From: DATCZS01 sp036525795
Lineage (GTDB): Bacteria; Actinomycetota; Acidimicrobiia; Spongiisociales; ZC4RG35
Length of the DNA stretch: 64,000 bases
NCBI GenBank assembly: GCA_036525795.1
Contig: DATCZS010000123.1
Span: 1-64,000 of the forward strand
Direction: 5' to 3'
Position numbers and translations under genes: made by a program. The notes under the pieces are model-generated. The model saw only the letters and a program-made list of their open reading frames with translations. It was not told the DNA's origin and ran no database searches. Below are positions 1 to 7,441 of this stretch, in pieces. How positions within the stretch are numbered: position 1 is the stretch's first letter; each line of letters starts with the position of its first letter.

Positions 1-287
1 GTACCCGTCGTCGACGTCGCAGCCGAGGAACCGGTCGTAGACGTCCCAGCCGAGGAACCGGTCGTAGACGTCCCAGCCGAGGAACCGGTCGTAGACGTCC
101 CAGCCGAGGAACCGGTCGTAGAGGTGGCAGCCGAGGAACCCGTCGAAGACGTCCCAGCCGAGGTACCCGTCGTCGACGTCACACCCGACGCACCGGTCGT
201 CGCGTCGGTCTCATCCGCCGCCGGGTCTGCCGTGGCACAGGCCGACAACGCCATCGCCAACAGCACCACCGGGGTGATCCTCTTCAT
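1..287 (-). CDS. Ser/Thr-rich repeat lipoprotein (3' end outside window)
   Basis: Reading the minus strand from the ATG at 287 gives an open frame to the window edge. It starts MKRITPVVLLAMALSAC, a short basic n-region, a hydrophobic core and an LSAC lipobox, so I predict a lipoprotein with Cys17 as the lipidated residue. After about 20 residues it becomes a low-complexity Ser/Thr/Gly/Ala chain built of nine-residue units of the type STTGSSAGT, encoded by 27-bp DNA repeats. Such a chain is probably an extended surface stalk or linker; the functional domain, if any, lies beyond the window. No clear Shine-Dalgarno sequence is seen. Function unknown. Confidence 0.75.
   Translation of the reverse strand, partial: MKRITPVVLLAMALSACATADPAADETDATTGASGVTSTTGTSAGTSSTGSSAATSTTGSSAGTSTTGSSAGTSTTGSSAGTSTTGSSAATSTTG
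7..195. repeat. 27-bp tandem repeats inside lipoprotein gene
   Basis: Seven consecutive 27-bp units start at 7, 34, 61, 88, 115, 142 and 169. Units at 34, 61 and 88 are identical; the others differ by a few bases. The period is nine codons, so copy-number change keeps the frame. The array continues to the left edge of the window. Confidence 0.9.
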
Positions 288-364
288 GGCATGGACAAAC
301 ATCAGTGCACTCCCACTATCGGTTCGGTCTCGCCCACTAACTGGAAGCGTAGAGCGACCGCGCC

Positions 365-1222
365 CTACGCGGCGGCCGTCTGCTCGATCAGTCGAGCCAA
401 GGACACCGGGCGCTCCATCGGTCCGAAGTGGCCCGTCTCCGGCTCGATCGCCACCTGGCCGCGGACGAAGCCGGATGCGATCTCCTCGGCGACTTCGCGC
501 GGATAGGTATCGGTCTCGGCGCCCCACACCACCACCACAGGGATCTCGATCTCCCCGAGCCTCTCGAGGACCGCATGAGCCCGCGAGGCGATGAACACCT
601 CGGCCTCGGTATCCGGAAGACACGCCAGTCCGGCCACACCCGATCGATCGGTCACACCCGACCCTACGTAGCCTTCGAGCGCCCGCCGGTCCCAGCGGTC
701 GAACGGGGGCTTGCCTGAGTAGTTGGCGAGCGCCTCCTGACGCGAGGCGAACTCGGCGCGCCGCTTGCGAGCACGCACCGCGAGTGGCTCCTGGCGATCC
801 CGGCGGAACGGCGGCACAGGCAGGATCGGCTCGTACAGCACGAGGGCGTCAAACCGCGTCCGGTCGTCCAGCTGGGCCATCACCAGCGCTGCGCCCCCCA
901 TCGAGTGCCCGACGCCGATCGCCCTCGTGGTCGGAGAGGAATCCCGCACCGCCGCCGCATCCGCGCCCATCTCCCACCACGACAGTCTGGGCGCCACCCT
1001 CCCGGATCCTCCATGGCCACGGAAGTCCCAGGCCGTCCACTCCAGGGAGCACTCCTCGGCGACGGCCGCCCACGACCCGGCGCAGAATCCGGTGGCATGG
1101 GAGTAGAAGACCCTGGCCGATCGGCGCCCCTCGCCGTCGTAAACGGCCAGCGGAGCGCCGTCCGACGAGTGCACGGTTCTGGTCCTCACCGGTCCGGAAC
1201 CGGTGTGCGGACCGTTGATCAC
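365..1222 (-). CDS. alpha/beta-hydrolase
   Basis: About 285 residues with the alpha/beta-hydrolase fold signature: an oxyanion region (HATGFCAGSW), a WDFRGHGGSG strand-loop, the nucleophile elbow GHSMGG (Ser) and a C-terminal ETGHFGPMERP segment supplying the catalytic His. The likely acid is in GAETDTYP. No signal peptide, so cytoplasmic. I chose the GTG at 1222 because it overlaps the stop of the upstream gene by 4 nt (GTGA), implying translational coupling; the frame stays open further upstream but inside the neighbour. The substrate cannot be deduced. Confidence 0.8.
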   Translation of the reverse strand: MINGPHTGSGPVRTRTVHSSDGAPLAVYDGEGRRSARVFYSHATGFCAGSWAAVAEECSLEWTAWDFRGHGGSGRVAPRLSWWEMGADAAAVRDSSPTTRAIGVGHSMGGAALVMAQLDDRTRFDALVLYEPILPVPPFRRDRQEPLAVRARKRRAEFASRQEALANYSGKPPFDRWDRRALEGYVGSGVTDRSGVAGLACLPDTEAEVFIASRAHAVLERLGEIEIPVVVVWGAETDTYPREVAEEIASGFVRGQVAIEPETGHFGPMERPVSLARLIEQTAAA

Positions 1223-1797
1223 GCTCCGACGTGGTGGTTGAGCCCCTGGTAGATCCGGACGAAGGCGTCGACCTCTCCCCGGACCGCATCGTCGAGGTCG
1301 TCGAAGTAGAACACCCTGGTCCATGCCACGGCCGCCGCCCGCCTCCGATTGCCATCGGCATCGACGATTCCGTCGTACTCGGTGAGAAGCGTGCGTCCTC
1401 CCGCCGCGGTGACGTACGCCTCGAGGTCGGCCTGGAGTCCGTCACACCCGTCCGGGCAGTCGTATGCGAAGACGATCCCGCCATCCTCGAGGTTGTGGAC
1501 GAAGATCTCGGGTGGAATCGGCTCCGGGTTCACCCCCCAATTGGCGAGGCCACCCCAATGAGGTCCGGACGACGGAGGCGAAGAGTTGTACGCGGCGTGG
1601 GGATCGGACGGTGTCTCGAGATGAGCGTTGCCCTGATCGGCGAACACGGTCCCGGGAGGGGGCGGATCGAGGACAACCAGCAGGCCGAGTCCGCCGATGA
1701 TCGCCACGGCGATGACGATTCCCTTCCACGGGAGACGGCGGGGCGGCGGCGCCTGTTCGTTGGACTTGGATGGGCTGCGCTTCTGGGTTCGGGCCAT
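1219..1797 (-). CDS. DUF3105 membrane-anchored protein
   Basis: 192 residues. A basic proline-rich N-terminus is followed by one transmembrane segment (about residues 26-43) and an extracytoplasmic domain. The motifs YNSSPPSSGPHWGG, NWGVNPEP and VHNLEDGGIVFAY match the actinobacterial DUF3105 family. Conserved His residues and a Cys pair (DCPDGCDG) suggest metal or disulfide chemistry, but no activity is established for the family. It is the first gene of a two-gene unit with the hydrolase. A TACGAT box lies about 35 nt upstream of the start. Confidence 0.8.
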   Translation of the reverse strand: MARTQKRSPSKSNEQAPPPRRLPWKGIVIAVAIIGGLGLLVVLDPPPPGTVFADQGNAHLETPSDPHAAYNSSPPSSGPHWGGLANWGVNPEPIPPEIFVHNLEDGGIVFAYDCPDGCDGLQADLEAYVTAAGGRTLLTEYDGIVDADGNRRRAAAVAWTRVFYFDDLDDAVRGEVDAFVRIYQGLNHHVGA

Positions 1798-1854
1798 GGT
1801 TCACTCGAGATCGGGGGCTGGAATCGTACCGGAGCCGCCCGACAATCCGAAGGT

Positions 1855-2547
1855 TCAGGTGATCTGATCTCCGTTGGGCCATTCCTCCGGCGGGTAGTCG
1901 TCTTCCTTCTGCGCGGTGATGCGGGCCATGTAGGCGGCGGCCTCGCTGCGACGATGCATACCCATCTTGGCGAGCAGGTTGGAGACGTAGTTCTTGACCG
2001 TCTTCTCGGCCAGGAACATGTCCTCTGCGATCTGGCGGTTCGTCTTTCCCTCGGCGATGTGCTCGAGGATGGATCGCTCCTGAGGTGACAACCGGGCCAG
2101 CACGGGGTCGTCCGGTTCGTCGCCCCGCAGACGCTTGAACAGTCGCTCGGTCATGTCCGGGTCGAGGAGCGACTCGCCGTTGCCGACCCGCCGGATGCTG
2201 TCGACCAGTTCCCTCCCCTTGATCCGCTTGAGCACGTACCCGGCAGCTCCCGCCATGATCGCCGCCAGCAGCGCCTCCTCGTCGGCGAACGAGGTCAACA
2301 TGAGGACCTTCACCTGGGGGAACCGGGAGCGAATCTCGCGGCACGCCTCGACACCGGAGCCGTCTGGGAGCCGGACGTCGAGCACCACCACATCGGGGTC
2401 GTCGAACCCCACGCGGCGAACCGCATCCTCGACCGTTCCGGCCTGCCCGACGACCTCCATGTCGTCGTTGGCATCGATCAGGGCCTGCAGACCCTCACGG
2501 ACGATCTCATGGTCGTCCACCAACAGAACTCGCATCGCCTTCGCCAT
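1855..2547 (-). CDS. NarL/DevR-type response regulator
   Basis: 230 residues. An N-terminal receiver domain has DDHEIVREG acidic residues near 11-12 and the phosphoacceptor Asp57 in VVVLDVRLPDGSG; Thr/Ser and Lys switch residues follow (MLTSF, YVLKRIKG). The C-terminal LuxR/GerE helix-turn-helix contains LSPQERSILEHIAEGKTN and EKTVKNYVSNLLAKMG. This is the DevR/DosR, NarL and FixJ architecture. I start at the ATG at 2547 because a TACGCT box lies 10 nt upstream; a start at 2535 (MRVLLVDDH) is possible. It is divergent from the histidine kinase gene, its likely partner. Confidence 0.9.
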   Translation of the reverse strand: MAKAMRVLLVDDHEIVREGLQALIDANDDMEVVGQAGTVEDAVRRVGFDDPDVVVLDVRLPDGSGVEACREIRSRFPQVKVLMLTSFADEEALLAAIMAGAAGYVLKRIKGRELVDSIRRVGNGESLLDPDMTERLFKRLRGDEPDDPVLARLSPQERSILEHIAEGKTNRQIAEDMFLAEKTVKNYVSNLLAKMGMHRRSEAAAYMARITAQKEDDYPPEEWPNGDQIT

Positions 2548-2593
2548 CTCCGGATGAAGCGTACTCCACCAGGAGGCGGTAGCCTCACTTCCG
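2548..2593. promoter_or_regulatory. divergent leaderless promoter pair
   Basis: This 46-bp gap separates response regulator and kinase starts. TACGCT (2558-2563, minus strand) lies 10 nt before the regulator ATG, and TAGCCT (2580-2585, plus) lies 8 nt before the kinase ATG. Both fit TANNNT -10 boxes of leaderless transcripts. No GGGAC operator is visible here. Confidence 0.55.
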
Positions 2594-3700
2594 ATGCCCG
2601 TCACCGATCGACGCGACCTTTCGGAACTGGTCAAAGCGGCGGCCGCGGTCGCCGAGCAAACGGACCTCGACGCCGTCCTCCGAACCACCGTCACCGTGGC
2701 CAGGGAGGCAACCGGTGCCGAACACGCTGCCCTGGGCGTCATCGGAGCCCACGGCGAACTGAGCGACTTCGTCTACGTCGGCGTCGACCGCGAGACCGCA
2801 GAGATGATCGGAAGTCTTCCCGCCGGCCACGGCGTCCTCGGTTCGCTGATCCGCGAGCCCAAGACCGTCCGGTTGGACGCGATCTCCGATCACCCGGCCT
2901 CGGCGGGGTTCCCGTCGCATCACCCGTCCATGTCGAATTTCCTCGGGACGCCGGTCATGGTGGGCGCCCGGATCTTCGGAAACCTCTATCTCACCGACAA
3001 ACCGGAACCCTTCGACGAAGACGACGAGAGCCTCCTCGAGGCTCTGGCCGCGATCGCCGGCTCGGCCATCAACGCCGCCCGTCTTCACGAACGCATGACG
3101 CAGGTGGCACTGGTCGAAGACCGGGAGAGGATCGCCCGCGACATCCACGATGCGGTGATCCAGGACCTGTTTGCGGTCGGCCTCGACCTGCAGGGGCTGG
3201 CGCTCTCCCTCGAGGACTCCGAACTGACCGATCGGCTCGACCGGTCGGTGCAGCGGATCGACGATGCCATCTCGAGCCTGCGGACGTTCATCTTCGACCT
3301 GCGGTCGATGAGCGCACTCCACGCCGATCCCGTCAACGCGATCCGGCGGATGGCCGAGCGGCTGGCGGGCTCCAGGGACGTCAGGGTGTTCGTCACGGCA
3401 GGCGATCTCGGCAGCCCTTCTGCCACCCAACTCGACAACGCAATGCAGATCGTGAGGGAGGCCGTGTCCAACGCCATCCGGCACGGAACGGCCAGGACGG
3501 TCAGGATTCGGCTCGACAGAGACGGACCGGGGCTCGTGGTCACGGTGGTCGACGACGGCAGCGGATTCGACCCCGCCCACGCCAGACGGGGGATGGGCCT
3601 CGACAACATGCGCGAACGGGCTTCCCGCCTCGGTGGTGGTTTCTCGATCGACTCCGCCCCCGGAGCCGGGACGACGCTGCAGGTCCGGCTCGAGCGCTGA
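2594..3700 (+). CDS. GAF-domain sensor histidine kinase (DevS-like)
   Basis: 368 residues. One GAF domain (about 20-150) precedes a HisKA_3 dimerisation domain with RIARDIHDAVIQDLFAVGL, where His175 is the predicted phosphorylation site, and a C-terminal HATPase domain (VREAVSNAIRHG, DDGSGFDP, GMGLDNMRERA). No transmembrane segments, so a cytoplasmic sensor. Mycobacterial DevS/DosT have two GAF domains and bind heme in the first; here there is only one, so the ligand is unknown. The start has no Shine-Dalgarno sequence but a TAGCCT box 8 nt upstream. Confidence 0.9.
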   Translation: MPVTDRRDLSELVKAAAAVAEQTDLDAVLRTTVTVAREATGAEHAALGVIGAHGELSDFVYVGVDRETAEMIGSLPAGHGVLGSLIREPKTVRLDAISDHPASAGFPSHHPSMSNFLGTPVMVGARIFGNLYLTDKPEPFDEDDESLLEALAAIAGSAINAARLHERMTQVALVEDRERIARDIHDAVIQDLFAVGLDLQGLALSLEDSELTDRLDRSVQRIDDAISSLRTFIFDLRSMSALHADPVNAIRRMAERLAGSRDVRVFVTAGDLGSPSATQLDNAMQIVREAVSNAIRHGTARTVRIRLDRDGPGLVVTVVDDGSGFDPAHARRGMGLDNMRERASRLGGGFSIDSAPGAGTTLQVRLER

Positions 3701-3703
3701 CCT

Positions 3704-4150
3704 TCAGCTCTCGTCGCCCGCCCGCAGTCCCTGGGCAAGCCTCTCGAGGAAATTGCGCACCGTCGCCTCCGCCACTCGATGGAAGGCCAGGCGGTCCAGC
3801 ACGGAGCCGAGTCCCTCCAGCGGTGGACGGTACGAGCCCCGGAGAGCCAGGTGAGTCAGTTCGCCCGTGATCTCGCTGACCACGAGCTCGGCCTCCATGT
3901 GGGGGAACAGCCACTCGGCCCCTTCGGCCTGCCAGCGCATGGGAATGCGTACGGAGTCGGAGCTGTGAACGGGGTCACCCACCTCGAGGGTCACCGGTGC
4001 GGCCAGCAGCTTGGCCGGCCCCACCGCCAGCCGCTCTCCCATCCGATATGCCGCCTCTGCCCACACCCCCAGCCGGCCTTCCGCCGTGAGTGCTTCGATC
4101 ACCCGATCGACCGGCACCGTCACATCGACGAAGTCCTGGACCAGCATCAA
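3704..4150 (-). CDS. SRPBCC-like uncharacterised protein A
   Basis: 148 residues, no signal peptide or membrane segment. The pattern of an N-terminal strand then helix (VDVTVPVDRVIEAL) followed by beta strands and a long C-terminal helix (RVAEATVRNFLERLAQGL) suggests a START/SRPBCC-type ligand-binding barrel. It resembles the neighbouring 4290-4757 product, especially around GSYRPP and FHRVAEATVRNF, so the two are paralogues. It converges on the kinase gene with a 3-nt gap. Function unknown; the setting suggests a stress or hypoxia role. Confidence 0.6.
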   Translation of the reverse strand: MMLVQDFVDVTVPVDRVIEALTAEGRLGVWAEAAYRMGERLAVGPAKLLAAPVTLEVGDPVHSSDSVRIPMRWQAEGAEWLFPHMEAELVVSEITGELTHLALRGSYRPPLEGLGSVLDRLAFHRVAEATVRNFLERLAQGLRAGDES

Positions 4151-4267
4151 CCGCCGCCGATCGGCCGCTCCCCACCCTCACAAAGAGGGTTGGAAGGCGC
4201 CCACCAGCCGGCGAGACGAAGAAACGGATCCATGGTGAGCGAAACCCTACGAATCGGTTCGATGCAG

Positions 4268-4287
4268 GGGACAGAGAACAAAGTCCC
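4268..4287. promoter_or_regulatory. GGGAC/GTCCC inverted repeat
   Basis: GGGAC at 4268-4272 and GTCCC at 4283-4287 form a perfect 5-bp inverted repeat with a 10-nt spacer, upstream of the 4150 start on the minus strand. On that strand it reads GGGACTTT, like the site at 5223. The spacer is too long for a canonical DosR box (4 nt), and it could instead be a weak hairpin behind the 4290 gene. Confidence 0.25.
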
Positions 4288-4289
4288 TC

Positions 4290-4757
4290 CTAGATGGGCA
4301 CTCCCTGCAAGGCCTCATACGATCGACTGGCGAGCTCGATCCGCCCCGCGACATCCTCGAAGAAGCTCCGCACCGCGCTCTCCGCAACCGTGTGGAGCGC
4401 AACCATGTCGAGCGCGGCACCCGCCGCCCCCGCCGGCGGGTGATAGTCCCCCTCGAGCGCCATTTCGACCTCGCACTCTGCGGTCGCAACCAGCTCGAAC
4501 TCCCCGACAAACGAGGGGAAGGCATGCGGATGCTCGACATCGGTGATTCGAATGGGGATCACGGCCACCTCGACGGGGCTGTCGACAGAAACCATCTCCT
4601 CGACCGACAGGGCCGCCTGACGGCCGACCGAGAACCCGAGGATCTCGGCGTCGAGCTCGACTCCGCGACTCGCCAGGTCGGAGAGCACAGACACCGCCGA
4701 CTGGCGGGCCGCATCGAACGACGACTCCAGACTGGTCATCAGGTGCACCCTCGCCAT
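4290..4757 (-). CDS. SRPBCC-like uncharacterised protein B
   Basis: 155 residues, soluble. A paralogue of the 3704-4150 product: the segments GDYHPPAGAAGAALDMVALH and VAESAVRSFFEDVAG align with GSYRPPLEGLGSVLDRLAFH and VAEATVRNFLERLAQ of the neighbour. The start ATG overlaps the stop of the CBS gene by one base (TGATG), so the two are translationally coupled. Function unknown; co-expression with a CBS-pair protein suggests a ligand- or energy-sensing role, which is inference. Confidence 0.65.
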   Translation of the reverse strand: MARVHLMTSLESSFDAARQSAVSVLSDLASRGVELDAEILGFSVGRQAALSVEEMVSVDSPVEVAVIPIRITDVEHPHAFPSFVGEFELVATAECEVEMALEGDYHPPAGAAGAALDMVALHTVAESAVRSFFEDVAGRIELASRSYEALQGVPI

Positions 4758-5149
4758 CAGTCACCTCCCGATTCGCGCTCGTTGACCGCCCACAACACGT
4801 CCTTGATGGAGACGATCCCGAGCAACTGACCGTTCTCGACCACCGGGAGGTGCCGGTACCCGGTTGCCATCAGCCACTCGGCTGCGTCCGACACGCGGAC
4901 ATCGGGGGTCAGGTGGTCGGGATCGGCAGTCATCCACTCCTCGACCAGGGCGGACGTGCAGTCCGCTCCGGCTGCGACGGCTCGAAGGACGTCGCGGTCG
5001 GTGAAGATCCCCACCAGCGACCCGGCCTCGATCACGCCGAGCGAACCGATGCGCTCCTCGACCATCACGTCGGCCGCCTCGCCCACCGTCAGGTCGGGTC
5101 CACAGACGGTGGCCGTGCCTCCCACCAGATTCCGGATCTCCACCTTCAC
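4757..5149 (-). CDS. CBS-domain pair protein
   Basis: 130 residues consisting of two tandem CBS domains (about 1-60 and 65-125): ERIGSLGVIEAGSLVGIFTD followed by DVLRAVA, and YRHLPVVENGQLLGIVSIKD followed by VLWAV. Stand-alone CBS pairs bind adenine nucleotides or similar ligands as regulators. Mycobacterial Hrp1 (Rv2626c), a DosR-regulon member, has the same architecture, which fits the DevR/DevS-like neighbours. It leads a short operon with protein B and possibly protein A. A GGGACTTTCTGCCC element lies about 75 nt upstream. Confidence 0.85.
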   Translation of the reverse strand: MKVEIRNLVGGTATVCGPDLTVGEAADVMVEERIGSLGVIEAGSLVGIFTDRDVLRAVAAGADCTSALVEEWMTADPDHLTPDVRVSDAAEWLMATGYRHLPVVENGQLLGIVSIKDVLWAVNERESGGD

Positions 5150-5222
5150 ACCTCCTGTGTCGTCTGCAGTCGATCCTCGCAGGGGTTTGGGTCGTGTGCC
5201 CCGCTCCCCGTTCCCCTTCGGC

Positions 5223-5236
5223 GGGACTTTCTGCCC
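5223..5236. promoter_or_regulatory. DosR-box-like element
   Basis: GGGACTTTCTGCCC matches 11 of 14 positions of the core of the published mycobacterial DosR consensus (GGGACTWWAGTCCC). It sits in the promoter gap of the CBS-domain gene (start 5149, minus strand), at a distance suitable for an activator site. The outer flanks of the consensus are not conserved. Confidence 0.45.
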
Positions 5237-5243
5237 TCTCGGG

Positions 5244-5438
5244 TCACCGCTCGGCGCGACCGGTACGGAGCGAACGCGCCACGAGTCCCAGCCCGATGAC
5301 GATCACGAGGACCGGCCCTGCGTACCGCAGGTCGGCCGCCCTCAGCGTCCACACGTCGACCGCCTCCAGGGCGAGCGCCGTTCCGAACAGCGCGAAGCCG
5401 AGGCCCCAGGCGAAGGTCCCCACGTCGAATCCTCTCAT
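5244..5438 (-). CDS. small membrane protein of PspC/LiaF-like operon
   Basis: 64 residues with two predicted transmembrane helices (about 8-28 and 38-55) and a basic C-terminus (RSLRTGRAER). Its first codon overlaps the end of the LiaF-like gene by 4 nt, so it belongs to the same operon. It resembles the small LiaI/TM5-type membrane domains that accompany PspC and LiaF proteins in envelope stress modules. Function unknown. Confidence 0.65.
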   Translation of the reverse strand: MRGFDVGTFAWGLGFALFGTALALEAVDVWTLRAADLRYAGPVLVIVIGLGLVARSLRTGRAER

Positions 5439-6061
5439 CTGCGCACCTCCACCGACCCGATCACCGTCGACAGGTCGAGCCGGATCGTGGGCTCGATACC
5501 GATTGTCTCCTCACGTTCGACGCCCACCCCGCTGGTGGCGGAGCCAAACACCTTCACCTCTCCGATCTGGGAGTCGGCGATGACCTCGACGGCCATGGAA
5601 GGGGGCACGATCACCACCAACTGCCCGAGGCCCACATCCGCCTCGAGCGTGGCGACCCCGGCCACCTCCAAGTCGCTCAGGTCGATGCGCATCTCCCCGA
5701 TCGCCAGCCGATACGGTTCGGACAGGTCCGACATCGCCGCGATCGCGAACCGTCGCTCTCCGATTCCGCCGTTGATGCCGCCGAGGGGAAGCATCGCTCC
5801 GATGAGGGCGACGATCGAGATCACGATCCCGAGCGCGACCAGGCCGGGGTGGTGTCCATCGACGGCGGCCACCATCGTCACGATCCCCAGTCCGACGAGC
5901 ACGAAGGGGAGGACCAGGCCGGCCGACAGGTCGAACACCTCCAGTCTGAGCATCATCCACAGGACGCCGGCGACGATCAGGCCGCCGCCGACGATCGCCC
6001 GGCTCCAGGTCGGGCGAACCACCGGACCCGTTTCATGGGCGAGCGCCACGGCGCACCTCAC
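5435..6061 (-). CDS. LiaF-like membrane protein
   Basis: 208 residues. Several hydrophobic segments in the first half (about 22-45, 48-66, 74-92) precede a soluble C-terminal region rich in beta strands (GEMRIDLSDLEVAG, VGLGQLVVIVPPSMAVEV, GEVKVFG) typical of the LiaF/cell-wall-active antibiotic response C-terminal domain. Such proteins sense or respond to envelope stress, usually with PspC, as here. The GTG at 6061 overlaps the pspC-like gene by 29 nt; a GTG at 6049 has better-spaced GAGG and may be the true start. Confidence 0.75.
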   Translation of the reverse strand: MRCAVALAHETGPVVRPTWSRAIVGGGLIVAGVLWMMLRLEVFDLSAGLVLPFVLVGLGIVTMVAAVDGHHPGLVALGIVISIVALIGAMLPLGGINGGIGERRFAIAAMSDLSEPYRLAIGEMRIDLSDLEVAGVATLEADVGLGQLVVIVPPSMAVEVIADSQIGEVKVFGSATSGVGVEREETIGIEPTIRLDLSTVIGSVEVRR

Positions 6062-6461
6062 TTCCGAGCACGGCGATCCCGGCCACGATCAGCAGCCCTG
6101 GCCAGAGATACTCACCCGCCCATGGCATCAGCATCGTCGAGAGCATGACCAGTCCGGCGGCGATGAGCACCACGCCGAACGCCACCACGGCTTCCTGTCC
6201 GCGGCGCTCCGGGGCACCGGTGTCCGCGCCGACGGGCATGGCGACCCAGGCGACCAGATAGAGGATCGCGCCGCCGCCCGCTCCGGCCAGCACCAGTGCG
6301 GCAAAGGCAATCCTGAACCACACCGCATCCACCCCGAAGTACGCGCCGAGCCCTCCGCAGACGCCGGCGACGACCTTGTCGTTCGGACTTCGCGTCAGTC
6401 GACGCGGCCCGGCCGTTCGCTGCATCTCCTCGACGGGCCGGGGCTCGGTAGACAACGCCAT
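6033..6461 (-). CDS. PspC-domain membrane protein
   Basis: 142 residues. The PspC domain runs from about 20 to 75 with LTRSPNDKVVAGVCGGLGAY and the following YLVAWVAMP, the family hallmark; two further hydrophobic helices follow (about 90-108, 115-133). PspC proteins are inner-membrane stress sensors or toxins. First gene of the PspC, LiaF-like, small membrane protein operon. Repeated GGGACC motifs lie 50-90 nt upstream, so it may share control with the hypoxia-like genes around it. Confidence 0.85.
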   Translation of the reverse strand: MALSTEPRPVEEMQRTAGPRRLTRSPNDKVVAGVCGGLGAYFGVDAVWFRIAFAALVLAGAGGGAILYLVAWVAMPVGADTGAPERRGQEAVVAFGVVLIAAGLVMLSTMLMPWAGEYLWPGLLIVAGIAVLGSEVRRGARP

Positions 6462-6511
6462 CTGAACCTCCTTTCCCCGACCACGCTATGGACGGGGCCG
6501 CGGGCCAGCCA

Positions 6512-6547
6512 GGGACCGATGGACATACCTGGGACCGAAGCGACCCC
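6512..6547. promoter_or_regulatory. paired GGGACCGA elements upstream of pspC-like gene
   Basis: GGGACCGATGGAC starts at 6512 and GGGACCGAAGCGACCC at 6531, two direct GGGACCGA copies 19 bp apart. The second ends in GACCC, giving an imperfect inverted repeat. They lie in the 183-bp gap before the pspC-like start (6461, minus strand). They resemble half-sites of DosR-type boxes; regulation is inferred. Confidence 0.35.
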
Positions 6548-6644
6548 TTGTGGTGCATGGACAGGATCGATCGCCCCGGACCGAAGACTCGGATCACTCG
6601 CCGGAGCGTGCCTGGGTCCGCGGCGGACCGGGGGCGGCGATCGG

Positions 6645-7184
6645 CTAGCGGAGGATCGGAAGCCTCTGGACCAGCCTCGTGTGGGTCCACCAGACGCCGA
6701 GGCCGAGGAAGTTGCCCGCGTTGGAAAGGGCGATGGCCCCGAGCGCCACCGCGTACACGATGTGGCCGTCGACGACCGGGTTGTGAGCGGGGGGGAACGC
6801 GGACACGTACAGCAGCATCAGCACCAGCGCACCGGCCCATGACGCGATCTGCACGAAGATGCCAAGCATCAGGGACAGCCCGATCAGGGCCAGGCCGATC
6901 ATGAACATCCACTCGATCACGGCGCTGTCGATCACTTCGCGGAAGAAGCGTTCGAAGGGAACGGCCGACTCGAAATCCAGGAAGCCGGTGGCAGGATTGC
7001 CCCCTCGGATCCAGGCGGAGTCGGCATCGGTGGCGAACCCAAGACCGAACAGCTTGTCGACGAATGCCCACAGGAACGTCCAGCCGAGCATCAGCCTCGC
7101 CGCCCCCCAGAACCATCCCGACTTCGGGTATTGATGTGTGACGACGAGGGTGTCGCCGACCCGACTCCCGGTCAATACCGCCAT
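6645..7184 (-). CDS. DoxX/DoxD-family membrane protein
   Basis: 179 residues with four predicted transmembrane helices. The N-terminal RLMLGWTFLWAFVDKLFGLG matches the DoxX/DoxD pattern, and the polar stretch before the second helix (GGNPATGFL) is usual in DoxD-like (thiosulfate:quinone oxidoreductase small subunit) proteins. Members act in membrane redox processes, but many are uncharacterised. I start at the ATG at 7184, which has AAAGGAG 8 nt upstream; a longer frame exists but lacks such support. Divergent from the universal stress gene. Confidence 0.75.
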   Translation of the reverse strand: MAVLTGSRVGDTLVVTHQYPKSGWFWGAARLMLGWTFLWAFVDKLFGLGFATDADSAWIRGGNPATGFLDFESAVPFERFFREVIDSAVIEWMFMIGLALIGLSLMLGIFVQIASWAGALVLMLLYVSAFPPAHNPVVDGHIVYAVALGAIALSNAGNFLGLGVWWTHTRLVQRLPILR

Positions 7185-7256
7185 CGGCCGTCTCCTTTCC
7201 GGCGCACCCCTCGATGCGCCTGCCAGAAGAATCGACGCTCCGGGTCCCACCCGCTA

Positions 7257-7272
7257 GGGGCCAATGGACGCC
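7257..7272. promoter_or_regulatory. GGGGCCAATGGACGCC operator candidate
   Basis: This imperfect inverted repeat lies between the divergent DoxX-like and universal stress genes. It resembles the GGGACCGATGGAC element at 6512 (GGGRCCRATGGAC in common), suggesting one regulator for both promoters. Experimental evidence is lacking. Confidence 0.35.
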
Positions 7273-7376
7273 TTCCAACTCCCAGAACCGTCGCATTTCG
7301 AGGTGGACCCGCTCGAGCCCCCACGCTGGAAGCCGACCGGCAGCGGGGCCCGATGCCGCCCGGTGGTGGTACGTCC

Positions 7377-7394
7377 GTTCGCCCCTAGGCGAAC
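7377..7394. promoter_or_regulatory. palindromic element before stress-protein gene
   Basis: GTTCGCC and GGCGAAC are perfect 7-bp inverted arms around CCTA, 48 nt upstream of the universal stress ATG. It could be an operator for a dimeric repressor or a 5'-leader hairpin. Confidence 0.4.
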
Positions 7395-7441
7395 GACCCT
7401 CCCAGCCGCCACGATCGCGATGGCACGAAGGAGGCGCATCG

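Noticed and set aside
7..195. CRISPR array
   Set aside because: The repeats are contiguous with no spacers and encode an in-frame nine-residue protein repeat.
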